Source of the DNA: Bacteroidales bacterium
GTDB taxonomy: Bacteria > Bacteroidota > Bacteroidia > Bacteroidales > F082
Assembly: GCA_017460915.1 (NCBI GenBank)
Contig: JAFUAA010000043.1
Location: 1-37,310, forward strand
DNA length: 37,310 bases
Direction: 5' to 3'
Under the pieces are notes generated by a model. The model ran no database searches, was not told the origin of the DNA, and saw only the letters and a program-made list of their open reading frames with translations. A program made the translations under genes and the position numbers. Shown piece by piece: positions 17,416 through 24,594 of the stretch. Numbering within the stretch: position 1 is the stretch's first letter; the number at the start of each line of letters is the position of its first letter.

Positions 17416-17681
17416 GATACGAGGTGGATTTCGTTGGTTTCGAAGTTGATTTCCCAGTTGCCGTTCTCAGCAGACTCCCATTGGTACTTCTGCGCCATGC
17501 GGTCCCACCAGCCTTGGAACTTGGTGCCGGTCTCGCCCATGTCCTTGACGAGTTTCTCGTAGAGTTCGGTGTTGTCGGCGTTGAGGATTTTCGCCAGTTC
17601 GTTCAGCCCGTTCCTTCTTTCGAAGAGCTGCTGGATTTCGTTCTTTTCTTCAGGGGTTACCTGACCTACTTTTTTCTTCAT
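17412..17681 (-). CDS. CXXX repeat peptide modification system protein (small accessory)
   Basis: 89 residues, soluble and helical. The sequence with [39 protein letters not shown] and the C-terminal [14 protein letters not shown] resembles the family that NCBI calls the CXXX repeat peptide modification system protein, as I remember it. It occurs only near radical SAM maturases and Cys-repeat peptides. Its biochemical role is unknown; a peptide-binding or chaperone role is possible. It lies 201 bases after the maturase gene, with dispersed repeats between them, and overlaps tatA by four bases. The identification rests on resemblance plus the neighbourhood. Confidence 0.72.
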   Translation of the reverse strand: MKKKVGQVTPEEKNEIQQLFERRNGLNELAKILNADNTELYEKLVKDMGETGTKFQGWWDRMAQKYQWESAENGNWEINFETNEIHLVS

Positions 17682-17756
17682 TGTTGTATGATGTTTATTC
17701 TGTTTATTGTCTGTTTGCTGCTGCCGTAGGTCGCTGACCCACGGTTACTGTAGTGC

Positions 17757-17771
17757 CGCCCCTTCGGGGCG
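17757..17771. repeat. Short GC-rich palindromic repeat unit
   Basis: CGCCCC-TTC-GGGGCG hairpin, in a context (GTGCCGCCCC...) that recurs as a dispersed intergenic repeat in Bacteroidota. It sits in the gap between the maturase and the accessory gene. Confidence 0.5.
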
Positions 17772-17790
17772 AGGCTCTTGTCGTCGCTTT

Positions 17791-17872
17791 GCGTCATTGC
17801 GAACGAAGTGAAGCAATCCAGTATGCAAGCTGGTTTTCTGGATTGCTTCGTCGTACCTCCTCGCAATGATGC
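17791..17872. repeat. Inverted repeat element, about 80 bases
   Basis: The left arm GTCATTGCGA...GAAGCAATCCAG pairs with the right arm CTGGATTGCTTC...TCGCAATGATGC around a short centre. This is a familiar dispersed inverted repeat type in many bacterial genomes (arms with CATTGCGA and AAGCAATCCAG). It ends ten bases from the stop of the maturase gene and could form a large hairpin that uncouples the downstream genes. Confidence 0.75.
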
Positions 17873-17882
17873 GAAGCGTGTC

Positions 17883-18875
17883 CTAAAACTCCTTCCTGAC
17901 CTCAAATGGGTCCAAGTAGTTGATTTCCTTGATGTCGATTTGCGGCATGAATTCGCCAACCTTGCGGATGTCGCTCAGAAGGGCGCGGCTCGCGTTGCGC
18001 TCGATGTGCGCCATCACGCACTGCTGGCGCGAGGGCGTGTTGATGTCCCAAGTCAGGCGGCGGTTGAGCCATAGGCAACGACGGCATTGGAAGGTGTCGC
18101 AGTTGCGGCACAAAGGTGCGTGGTCGAGTTGGAGGAGTTGCGGATTTGGGATGTTCAATCCGTTGTCCAAGTCTCCTACGGAGCGGTCTGACGATGGCTG
18201 ATGATGGTTGAGTTGGTTGAACACCTGCATCTGCTCGTCGTAGTAGAAGGCGGGGCAGAGGTAGAACTTCCCGTTTGGAGCAAGGGTGATGTTGCTCACG
18301 CCCGCCTCGCAGTTGTGCATCTTGTCGAGCATCATCCTGTCCGTCAGCAGGTTGAACTGCGGCGACAGGCCTTGCTTGTAAAGGTCGAGCAAGACGGCGT
18401 TCCATTCCTCAAGCACCTTCTTGTAAGTTTCAATCTGCTCGTCCGAGAATTGCTCCACATCGGTGATGCAGAGGTTAATTCGTGCGCCCGAAGCGAACAG
18501 TTTGGCGATGTTGTCCTTTTGCTTCAGCATTTCGCTGAAGGTTAGGCGAAGGACCAAATTCTTGGCTTCCACCTTTTCGGGGACAGCATTGACGACTTCC
18601 ACATCAGCCTCGTTGCCATCCTCAATTCCCGTAACAGGCTTGCAGCCAACGGGATAGATCTTCACCTTATCGATGCTCTCAATGACCGAGGCGTATTCCT
18701 CAGGCAGGGCATAGTCGGGGAAGACATACTGAATCATTAGGTTCTGCTTCATCCCGAATAGGATGCCTTTCCGCAGGGTTTCAAGCGGCATTAAGTTGCG
18801 CTTTTTCAGCGGGTTGTCGGCGTGACAGTAGGCCACGCTCGTGTCGTCCAATAATATAACAAGGTATTGCAGCAT
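17883..18875 (-). CDS. CXXX repeat peptide maturase (SPASM-like, no radical SAM motif)
   Basis: 330 residues. The C-terminal half resembles a SPASM/twitch-type iron-sulfur region: HNCEAGVSNITLAPNGKFYLCPAFYYD, then CRNCDTFQCRRCLWLNRRL and CVMAHIERNAS. These give at least seven Cys placed like auxiliary cluster ligands. The N-terminal half (MLQYLVILLDDTSVAYCHA, about 1-190) has no C-x3-C-x2-C motif. This fits the family NCBI calls CXXX repeat peptide maturase, always found beside a true radical SAM partner. It may bind auxiliary clusters or the peptide. It starts a few bases after the radical SAM gene ends. A Ser/Asp-rich stretch (PSSDRSVGDLDNG) near residue 230 may be a small insertion. Confidence 0.75.
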   Translation of the reverse strand: MLQYLVILLDDTSVAYCHADNPLKKRNLMPLETLRKGILFGMKQNLMIQYVFPDYALPEEYASVIESIDKVKIYPVGCKPVTGIEDGNEADVEVVNAVPEKVEAKNLVLRLTFSEMLKQKDNIAKLFASGARINLCITDVEQFSDEQIETYKKVLEEWNAVLLDLYKQGLSPQFNLLTDRMMLDKMHNCEAGVSNITLAPNGKFYLCPAFYYDEQMQVFNQLNHHQPSSDRSVGDLDNGLNIPNPQLLQLDHAPLCRNCDTFQCRRCLWLNRRLTWDINTPSRQQCVMAHIERNASRALLSDIRKVGEFMPQIDIKEINYLDPFEVRKEF

Positions 18876-18878
18876 GGC

Positions 18879-20087
18879 TCAGCAGGTTTCGGGTTTGACA
18901 ATGCGTTTGTTGGCTTCGTACTGCTCGCGCAGGTCCTCGAGTTCGAGCTTGCGGTAGAGCTTGTTCCAATAGTAGTTGTTGGCTCTCACCCTTGCCTTGT
19001 GCATGAGGCAGATGGCCGTGGCGCGCTCGAACACGGTGTGCGTCTGCGCCGCGTCGAAGTTCTCGCCTTGGCACCAGGCGCAGCCGCTCGCCACCTCACA
19101 TTCGATGCACTTCTGCGGGCTTTGCGTGGTGCGGTCGAGGGTGAGGAAGGGGCGGAGCTTGTTCTTGTCGATGCCGTCGTGGATGTTGCCGATGGTCCAA
19201 GTCTCCTTGTCGCGGAGTGAGTATTGCGCAAAGCGGGTGCAGGGGTATAGGTTGCCCGCCGCGTCCACGCTGAGCATCTGCCTGCGCCGCACCAGTTCTG
19301 GTTGTCGTGCTCGGGGTCCAGCGGCTTGCCGATGTGCTCCGAGAAAAACGAGCAGGCGTAGTCCTGGTAATAGCCGCCGTCGATGATGGCATCGGCCAAC
19401 TGCATCAGCTGTTCTTCAAACTTGAGGTCGTCGCCTTCTTGCCACACGTCCTCGAACACCACATTGATGTTCACCTCGTGGATGCCCAGTGAATAAAGGT
19501 GCAGCACGCTCTCGGTGATATACGGAATGTCTGCCGACGAGATGGTGACCTTGGTGCCGTTATTTGGGAATTGTTTTAACCACAATGGAATGTTTTTTAC
19601 TACATCATTGTAACTCCCTTTTTCAGTGTTTTTATACACTCTATTGAGGTCGTGTTTGTTCTTAGTCCCATCAATAGTTATGCCGATACTTAATCTTTTT
19701 AATGAAATCCTGCACGGCTTTTTCATGATAGTTGATGCCGTTGGTGGAGAAGGAGAAGCGGTAGCTATTGAACCAATGGTGGTTACGGCAGAAAAGCTCC
19801 GTCTTGATGTAATCGCAAATCTTGTTGATAAGCTCTATCTCAAGGAACGGCTCGCCACCAATGAAGTCCCACACCACCGACTCATAGGCGAAATCGGGGT
19901 CGGTCTCATGGTCGAGCACATAGTCGATGAAGGTCTTGGCCACCTCCCAAGGCATCCGTTCCTTCACGTTCTTGCCCACGAGGTAACAATATTTGCAGGC
20001 CAACTGGCAGTCCTTCGTGACGATGAAGGTGATGTTCTTCGCCATACAGGATTGCCAACTGTTGTTGGAATCTTTAATGAAACTCAT
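18879..20087 (-). pseudogene. Radical SAM/SPASM peptide maturase for CXXX-repeat targets, with two frameshifts
   Basis: Three overlapping frames together give one protein of about 400 residues. The first part (20087 to about 19700) has the radical SAM motif C-QLA-C-KY-C (Cys27, 31, 34), VVWDFIGGEPFLE and SFSTNG. The second (about 19700 to 19290) continues LSIGITIDGTKNKHDLNRVY and ends NWCGAG. The third (about 19290 to 18879) gives QMLSVDAAGNLYPCTRF and the SPASM ligands KCIECEVASGCAWCQGE. One extra base in the AAAAA run near 19700 and one missing base near 19285 explain the breaks, and the first and third parts share a frame. The enzyme would generate a 5'-deoxyadenosyl radical and cross-link or otherwise modify the Cys-rich peptides. 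It begins six bases after the proximal precursor gene. Confidence 0.82.
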
Positions 20088-20093
20088 TGATTA

Positions 20094-20453
20094 TTAATGG
20101 CTCTGGTACGAATTACTTTTGCAACTACCATAACACGTTTGTCTGCACCCGCCACTGCAACTTGACCAACATTGTCTGGAACAATCCATGCAACCGTCGC
20201 TATTCGTGGTTACACTTTTGCAATTGATTGAGCAATCAGATTTGCAGCTTCGTTCACAACCGCTATTGCAACCACCATAGCAGGTGTATTTGCAGCCACT
20301 GCCACAATCACTACAACTGGTTGTATTGCTTACAATAGTATTAGCAATCACTGGATTGTTCATCAAAGCCACGACTCCGAGGATTGGCAGGGCTTTTTTT
20401 GCAGCTTCCTTGAAGAATTCTCTTCTTCCTTGAAAATTGTTGTCACTTTCCAT
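20094..20453 (-). CDS. CXXX-repeat precursor peptide with two Cys blocks and Tat-like leader
   Basis: 119 residues. The leader NFQGRREFFKEAAKKALPIL followed by GVVALMNNPVIANT has the Arg pair, Phe-Phe-Lys, a moderate hydrophobic stretch and an A-x-A-like end, all as in a Tat signal. The core has 16 Cys in two blocks. Block one has nine (C-x2-C, then seven C-x3-C steps, CGSGCKYTCYGGC...). After a KSVTTNSDG spacer, block two has seven (C-x2-C, then five C-x3-C steps, CWSSCSGGCRQTC...). The blocks look like a duplicated core. Positions between Cys are mostly Ser, Gly, Asn, Lys and Arg. It is the precursor next to the radical SAM gene, and probably its substrate. Confidence 0.85.
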   Translation of the reverse strand: MESDNNFQGRREFFKEAAKKALPILGVVALMNNPVIANTIVSNTTSCSDCGSGCKYTCYGGCNSGCERSCKSDCSINCKSVTTNSDGCMDCSRQCWSSCSGGCRQTCYGSCKSNSYQSH

Positions 20454-20517
20454 GTTTATGAGTTTTTAGTTTTGTTAATAATCAAATTTTGTTGTCAAAG
20501 AATTACTTGTTGATATA

Positions 20518-20538
20518 GGGTGTGCCTTTATGACACCC
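20518..20538. other. Small hairpin between the two precursor genes
   Basis: GGGTGT (20518-20523) and ACACCC (20533-20538) can pair around a nine-base loop. It lies 28 bases after the stop of the first precursor gene. No T-tract follows on the minus strand, so it may stabilise or process the precursor mRNA rather than end it. Confidence 0.4.
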
Positions 20539-20565
20539 CCTTTGATTTTGACCTTGTTTTAGTTC

Positions 20566-20841
20566 TTATTTACTATATTTCGTATAAGCATCTCTGCATG
20601 AGGCGCTGCATCCGCCCTTGCAGGAACCAGAACAGCCACCGCTGCATGCTCCTGAACAAGTACCTGAGCAAGTGTATGAACAACTGCCAGTACAACCATC
20701 ACAGGCATTTTTTTCTACTGCCTTTGCAATGACTGGATTGCTCATCAAAGCCATGACACCAAGAAGCGGAAGGGTTTTCTTGGCCGCCTGTTTGAAGAAT
20801 TCTCTTCTTCCTTGAAGATTTTTGTTTTCTCCGTTTTCCAT
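20566..20841 (-). CDS. CXXX-repeat precursor peptide with Tat-like leader (first gene of the operon)
   Basis: 91 residues. The leader NLQGRREFFKQAAKKTLPLL, then GVMALMSNPVIAKA, is nearly identical to that of the second precursor, while the cores differ. Ten Cys form one block: C-x2-C, then eight C-x3-C steps (CSYTCSGTCSGACSGGCSGSC and on). The spacers are almost only Ser, Gly, Thr, Ala and Lys. The tail RDAYTKYSK is short. It follows a long structured leader with a promoter at 21154-21183, so it should be the most abundant product of the operon. Confidence 0.87.
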   Translation of the reverse strand: MENGENKNLQGRREFFKQAAKKTLPLLGVMALMSNPVIAKAVEKNACDGCTGSCSYTCSGTCSGACSGGCSGSCKGGCSASCRDAYTKYSK

Positions 20842-21153
20842 TTTAGTTTGATTTTGTTTGCTTTCCTTGGCTCAAAGGGCAGCGTTATTCGATGGCAAAC
20901 AGAGCGGAGCCTCCCAAACTTATCCTTATTTCTGAAGGTTGGGCTTGGACTCCCATGATATAACAAAATAATGGATACGGTAAGCTCCACTGTTTATGTT
21001 AGGTATATAAAGGATACACAAACATTAAACAGTGAAAGCCGCCTCATCTCATTATTCCTCATATACCAAAGTGAATTGTCCAGATTCACAGCGAGGAACA
21101 AAGCGAAGAATGCGCTTTCTCTGGCCGTGCCGTTTTCTCTCGGCTTGGCGGGG
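20842..21153 (-). promoter_or_regulatory. Long 5' leader of the CXXX peptide operon
   Basis: About 310 bases between the promoter and the first precursor start, with no credible gene. Three inverted repeats are visible: GCCGTGCCG/CGGCTTGGC with two mismatches (21124-21149), AAAGCG/CGCTTT (21100-21118) and GTGAAT/ATTCAC (21071-21089). A second possible -7 box, TAAGTTTG, lies at 20915-20922, so a shorter transcript is also possible. The length and structure would suit control of the transcript, but no known riboswitch class is recognised. Confidence 0.45.
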
Positions 21154-21183
21154 CAAAGATACAAAGAAATTGGGATTTGCAAG
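21154..21183 (-). promoter_or_regulatory. Promoter upstream of the CXXX peptide operon
   Basis: The -7 box TATCTTTG (21154-21161) lies 18 bases after the TTG (21180-21182) of a CTTG -33 box, close to the Bacteroidota consensus. Transcription would start near 21147 and read through both precursor genes. Confidence 0.6.
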
Positions 21184-21209
21184 AGGAAAGATAGAAAAAA
21201 TAATTCGTG

Positions 21210-21540
21210 TTAGAAAAATTGTTGGTACGAATCTTCAGATTCATATATGGCAAGGTTGTTCTTGTTGCCATAGAAACAATCGTCTTCCCAACGGATTACA
21301 TTGTTTTGTATGTAATCGGCGATAAGGTTCATTTCGAGTTGGCTGCGGATGATGTGGTCGTGAAAACGAGGTTGCCATGCGAAAGAAAGGTCGTTTTCAT
21401 TCGCAAATTTGGTGACGCCAATCTTGAAACCACGGACGACAGAGGCCAGGTTTTTCGATTGCGGGCCGAATTTTTGTTTGGCCTGTTGTAGAGACGCAAA
21501 ATTTTGCGTCTCTACATTTGGTTGATATGTATGCGCTTCC
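21210..21540 (-). pseudogene. C-terminal remnant of a REP-associated (RAYT/IS200-like) tyrosine transposase
   Basis: About 110 codons are open on the minus strand and end with TAA at 21210. Recognisable family sequences are KFGPQSKNLASVVRGFK, FAWQPRFHDHIIRSQLEMN and ADYIQNNVIRWEDDCFY, typical of Bacteroidota Y1-type transposases. The N-terminal half with the HUH motif is absent, because the fragment runs into the end of the DUF1295 gene. In this frame the 30-base palindrome at 21487-21516 is read as VETQNFASL, just before the KFGPQSKN region. It cannot encode an active enzyme. Confidence 0.8.
21487..21516. repeat. Perfect 30-base palindrome, REP-like
   Basis: TGTAGAGACGCAAAA followed immediately by its exact reverse complement. 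A dispersed palindrome of this sequence is widely seen in Bacteroidota. Here it lies inside the frame of a REP-type transposase remnant, whose natural substrates are such palindromes. Confidence 0.85.
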
Positions 21541-21546
21541 TCTGAT

Positions 21547-22350
21547 CTATGCCTGCAACCATTTGTATTTGGCCAGACTGTAAATCGGGAGCAAAGGAAT
21601 CAAGATGGGTGTTTTCTTGACATAGGCCTGATATTCAGGATCATTGCCATAGACCTCGTTTTGACGCAATTCGAGACGGGGGGCGCCGCTGAACATCACA
21701 TAAAGGATGCCAACATAGCCGATGGCCGCGATGACCCATTGCCATACCGTCAGGCTCGCCCCGATGCCGCTGAGAAGGATGCCGGTCCAAATGACGACTT
21801 CGCCTAAATAGTTGGGACAACGGACGATACGGAACAACCCCGTGTCGACAAAACGCTTGGGGTTCTTTTTCTTGGCCGCCGACTTTTGCATGTCGCTGAA
21901 GGCTTCCAAGAGAATGCCGCAAAGCGTGACGGCAGCGCCAATCCAAGCCCAAAGCTCTGTGACGGGTTTCCCCTCTGTGGCATTGGCCAAACGGAAGACC
22001 ACAGGGCTCACTTGCGCCACATAAAGGATAGCACAAAACAGCCAAACCATGAGGATGGCGGTGATGGGTTTCTTCTTTTGCAACGACGGGTCGTAAAGGA
22101 TTTTGCGGTAGGCGGCGGCTTTCCGTTCGCGAATCAGCAGGTAGGTGCCCAAACGACAACCAAAGATGACCAGCAAAATGCAGAGAATGGCCGACGCAGG
22201 GGTGAGGGCTCCGAAAAACAGGATGGCGATGGTGATGGCAAGGGCAGCGATGCCGTAGCCATAGCCGAGGCTGAAGAAATAAATGAAGTATTTCCAACCC
22301 ACACTTGAGATGAGCAATGAAACGGCAAAAAGTATCAGCAGGTAAGTCAT
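21547..22350 (-). CDS. DUF1295 membrane protein (steroid 5-alpha reductase/isoprenylcysteine methyltransferase-like)
   Basis: 267 residues with six or seven membrane segments. The C-terminal region RFVDTGLFRIVRCPNYLGEV, then GAPRLELRQNEVYGNDPEYQAYVKKTPILIPLLP, is the signature of the DUF1295/ICMT-like superfamily (a G-L-F/W-x-x-x-R-x-P-N-Y-x-G-E motif and a terminal Tyr-Lys-x-T-P stretch). Family relatives reduce double bonds or methylate lipophilic substrates in membranes, but the substrate here is unknown. It has its own promoter and is not linked to the neighbouring genes by function. Confidence 0.82.
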   Translation of the reverse strand: MTYLLILFAVSLLISSVGWKYFIYFFSLGYGYGIAALAITIAILFFGALTPASAILCILLVIFGCRLGTYLLIRERKAAAYRKILYDPSLQKKKPITAILMVWLFCAILYVAQVSPVVFRLANATEGKPVTELWAWIGAAVTLCGILLEAFSDMQKSAAKKKNPKRFVDTGLFRIVRCPNYLGEVVIWTGILLSGIGASLTVWQWVIAAIGYVGILYVMFSGAPRLELRQNEVYGNDPEYQAYVKKTPILIPLLPIYSLAKYKWLQA

Positions 22351-22380
22351 GGTTTTACATTTTTATGGTGAATAATGGCG

Positions 22381-22411
22381 CAAAAATAGTTTTTTTTCTT
22401 GCTGACGCAAC
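22381..22411 (-). promoter_or_regulatory. Promoter of the DUF1295 gene
   Basis: A GTTG -33 box (22408-22411) and a TATTTTTG -7 box (22381-22388) are separated by exactly 19 bases on the minus strand, 30 bases before the start codon. Confidence 0.65.
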
Positions 22412-22430
22412 AAAAACTCATGTGAAAACA

Positions 22431-24593
22431 TCATAGTTTCCAAATCATCTCCACTTTCAAGTCTGTCTTGTGGTTGCCTTCAATTAGCGTCAATCCGCTG
22501 CCGATTTCGTCGCGGTCGCTGTAGATGGTGCGACCGATGCGGGCGTAAAGGGTCAGATTGCTGAAAGGCTTCCATTTTCCTAACAGATAGATTCTCATGC
22601 CTTTGCCATACAATGCAGGCACGCTGAACGAATACAGCACGTCGCTTTCGTAGGCGTAGATGCGGGCGTTGTAGTCCTTGGCATCGAAGAGGGCGTAGCG
22701 GAAGCTGAGGCTAAAAGGCTTGCTTTCAGGTTTGTAGGCGATGTCCTGACAGAGGAAGTAACCGTGTTCGTTCGTGCCGTCCTCGTTGTGATAGTGGGCG
22801 TATTCGGCTTTGTTGCTGCACTGGAAATCCCTGCCAATCTGATAGTTGATGTTGAATCTCACCGAGTTCTTCGTGTAGAGGATAGGGTAGTGGCTGAACA
22901 CCATCGCATCAGTGGAATTCTTCATCTTGGTCTTGGAACGGATTTGCAGGTAGGCGTTGGCTCGACGGCTGAAACTGTGGCTGACGCGCAGGTAGTAGTC
23001 GTGGCCGTTGCTTGGTGCGTTGACTTGCGAGGTCAGCCAGGTGTATTGGAACTGATCGACGTAGGCGAGGAGGTTCCAATAGGGCGCGGGAGCGGCTTCC
23101 ACGCCGAGATACACGCCGCGTTGACCTTGGTTGCGACTGCCTTCGCCAAAGGCATTGCCGAGAAGGTTCTGGTAGGCTTTGCCGTAATTGCGATACAGAA
23201 GCGTAAAGTTAAGATAACCAGCAGGTTTTACGGTCATTCCCACCAGGCCAGCGAACGAAGGACCCTGAGCCTGTCGAAGGGCCGTAGTGTCTGGATTGTG
23301 GCTCATCGCCGCTTCGCCAAAAATGGCAAATTTGCCTTTAACATACTTGAAATCAAGACCTTGGTCGGTGAGTTGCTGGCCTTGGAAATAGAATTGGTTG
23401 TAGTGGCTGGGCTTGAGTTGTAAAGGCACGCTGAGCCAAGTGTGGTGCAAGGTGTAGCCCACCTCGAAATGCGCGATGGCGTAGGCCAAATGCCCACCCA
23501 CCACCTGTTGCCGGATGGCGTGACGGTCTTGGATTTCGCCGATAGTGCGGTGATAGCCAGTCTCTTGCAGACTGCTGACGAGTTCGGCTTCATCCAAACT
23601 TTCGGCCACGCTCACGTTGGCGTCAATCTTTCGGTTGGAGTAGAACACCGTGCCGCTGAAAGGTCCGCCGCCCAAGGTGACCGCCGCGCCGCGCATATAG
23701 GAATACTCGCTGGCCGAGCCTTTGGGTGTGATGCCGCGCCCTTGTTTCATCACGCTGCTGCCTGCGCCCGCCTTGCCGAAACTCATCCCCGACCATAGCG
23801 TCAGCCCTTGGCCGTAAGCCAGTTGATAGTCACCGACGGCGGCGGCTTTCACAATGCCCAAGTCTTTGGCGTAGAGGTGGAAACCAGCAAAATCGAAGCC
23901 GCGTTGGTAGTTGTCGCCCAACAAGGCGCGAATCGTGTCGCTGACTTTGTCGGTGAAAAACATTTCTCCAGCGTCTTTTTCCAAAACAAAGCCCGCGCGG
24001 ACCTTGTTCCTATAATTATAGGTGTATTTGAGTTGGTATTTTTGCGGGCTGCCGAGATAGCGCGAGTTGGGCTTGACCAAAAGCGCGGAATCGTCGATGG
24101 GAGCGTAACCCTGCTGTTGCTCAAGGATTTGCTCGTAACGTCCCACAATTTGGTGCTTGCCATAACGCGCCAACTTGTTGAAAGTCAACTTGTCTTTGTC
24201 CTCGTCTTTCCCGATGCACACCACGGGATTGATGATGGCCAAGGTTTGTTCGTCGAAGCCTTCCACCATCTCCAGTTCTTCAAGGAACATGAAATCGCCA
24301 TAATAGCGACGGTATTTCTGGATTTCCTCGTATTGGAACACGCTGAGCAAGCGGAGTTCCACGAGTTGCATCACCTCGTCGCTGTTGAGGTTGACGGGAT
24401 TCTCGCTGAAAAAGATGTAATTGTCCAAAAGGTCCTCAAAATCAGCATCATCGTCACTGTCTTCGGCCAATCGCTCGATTTGTTCGATGAGCAACTGATC
24501 CAAAGCCTCGGTGCTGAGCGTGTCGATGGCGATTTGCGCCTTCGCAAACGAGAAACAGAAGAGGGATAATATGATGATTACCAGTCGTCTCAT
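22431..24593 (-). CDS. Helix-hairpin-helix domain protein with probable outer-membrane beta-barrel
   Basis: 720 residues. A signal peptide (MRRLVIIILSLFCFSFAKAQ) is followed by an acidic stretch and a helix-hairpin-helix region (about 60-125, NPVNLNSDEVMQLVEL and YYGDFMFLEELEMVEGFDEQ) like that of ComEA. The remaining 570 residues show alternating strands and many aromatic residues, such as GYTLHHTWLSVPLQL and a final LIEGNHKTDLKVEMIWKL. That is what a beta-barrel would look like. The family is widespread in Bacteroidota but has no assigned function; DNA binding or uptake at the surface is a speculation from the HhH part. The gene is one base downstream of the PorV/PorQ-like gene. A dispersed repeat is read in frame as ALRQAQGPS near residue 440. 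Confidence 0.75.
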   Translation of the reverse strand: MRRLVIIILSLFCFSFAKAQIAIDTLSTEALDQLLIEQIERLAEDSDDDADFEDLLDNYIFFSENPVNLNSDEVMQLVELRLLSVFQYEEIQKYRRYYGDFMFLEELEMVEGFDEQTLAIINPVVCIGKDEDKDKLTFNKLARYGKHQIVGRYEQILEQQQGYAPIDDSALLVKPNSRYLGSPQKYQLKYTYNYRNKVRAGFVLEKDAGEMFFTDKVSDTIRALLGDNYQRGFDFAGFHLYAKDLGIVKAAAVGDYQLAYGQGLTLWSGMSFGKAGAGSSVMKQGRGITPKGSASEYSYMRGAAVTLGGGPFSGTVFYSNRKIDANVSVAESLDEAELVSSLQETGYHRTIGEIQDRHAIRQQVVGGHLAYAIAHFEVGYTLHHTWLSVPLQLKPSHYNQFYFQGQQLTDQGLDFKYVKGKFAIFGEAAMSHNPDTTALRQAQGPSFAGLVGMTVKPAGYLNFTLLYRNYGKAYQNLLGNAFGEGSRNQGQRGVYLGVEAAPAPYWNLLAYVDQFQYTWLTSQVNAPSNGHDYYLRVSHSFSRRANAYLQIRSKTKMKNSTDAMVFSHYPILYTKNSVRFNINYQIGRDFQCSNKAEYAHYHNEDGTNEHGYFLCQDIAYKPESKPFSLSFRYALFDAKDYNARIYAYESDVLYSFSVPALYGKGMRIYLLGKWKPFSNLTLYARIGRTIYSDRDEIGSGLTLIEGNHKTDLKVEMIWKL
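23260..23284 (-). repeat. Dispersed CCTTCGACAGGCTCAGG repeat inside the HhH-barrel gene
   Basis: The minus strand reads CGGCCCTTCGACAGGCTCAG and onward, encoding ALRQAQGPS in frame. The opposite strand spells the LSLSKG hallmark of this repeat. It matches 24 of 25 bases with the copy in the CotH gene at 16506-16530. Confidence 0.7.
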
Positions 24594-24594
24594 A

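Noticed and set aside
18160-18195. Repeat-like insertion (SSDRSVGD) in the CXXX maturase
   Set aside because: The sequence CTCCTACGGAG is a short palindrome and could be part of a dispersed repeat, but I see no second copy in the window and cannot compare with homologues.
19690-19715. Programmed ribosomal frameshift at the TAAAAAG site in the radical SAM gene
   Set aside because: The A-run resembles a slippery site, but -1 slippage leads straight to a stop. The downstream frame requires a +1 shift, and a second shift is needed further on. Indels explain the data better.
21207-21491. Plus-strand open frame of 94 codons
   Set aside because: It is the antisense of the transposase remnant, which reads as a recognisable protein on the minus strand.
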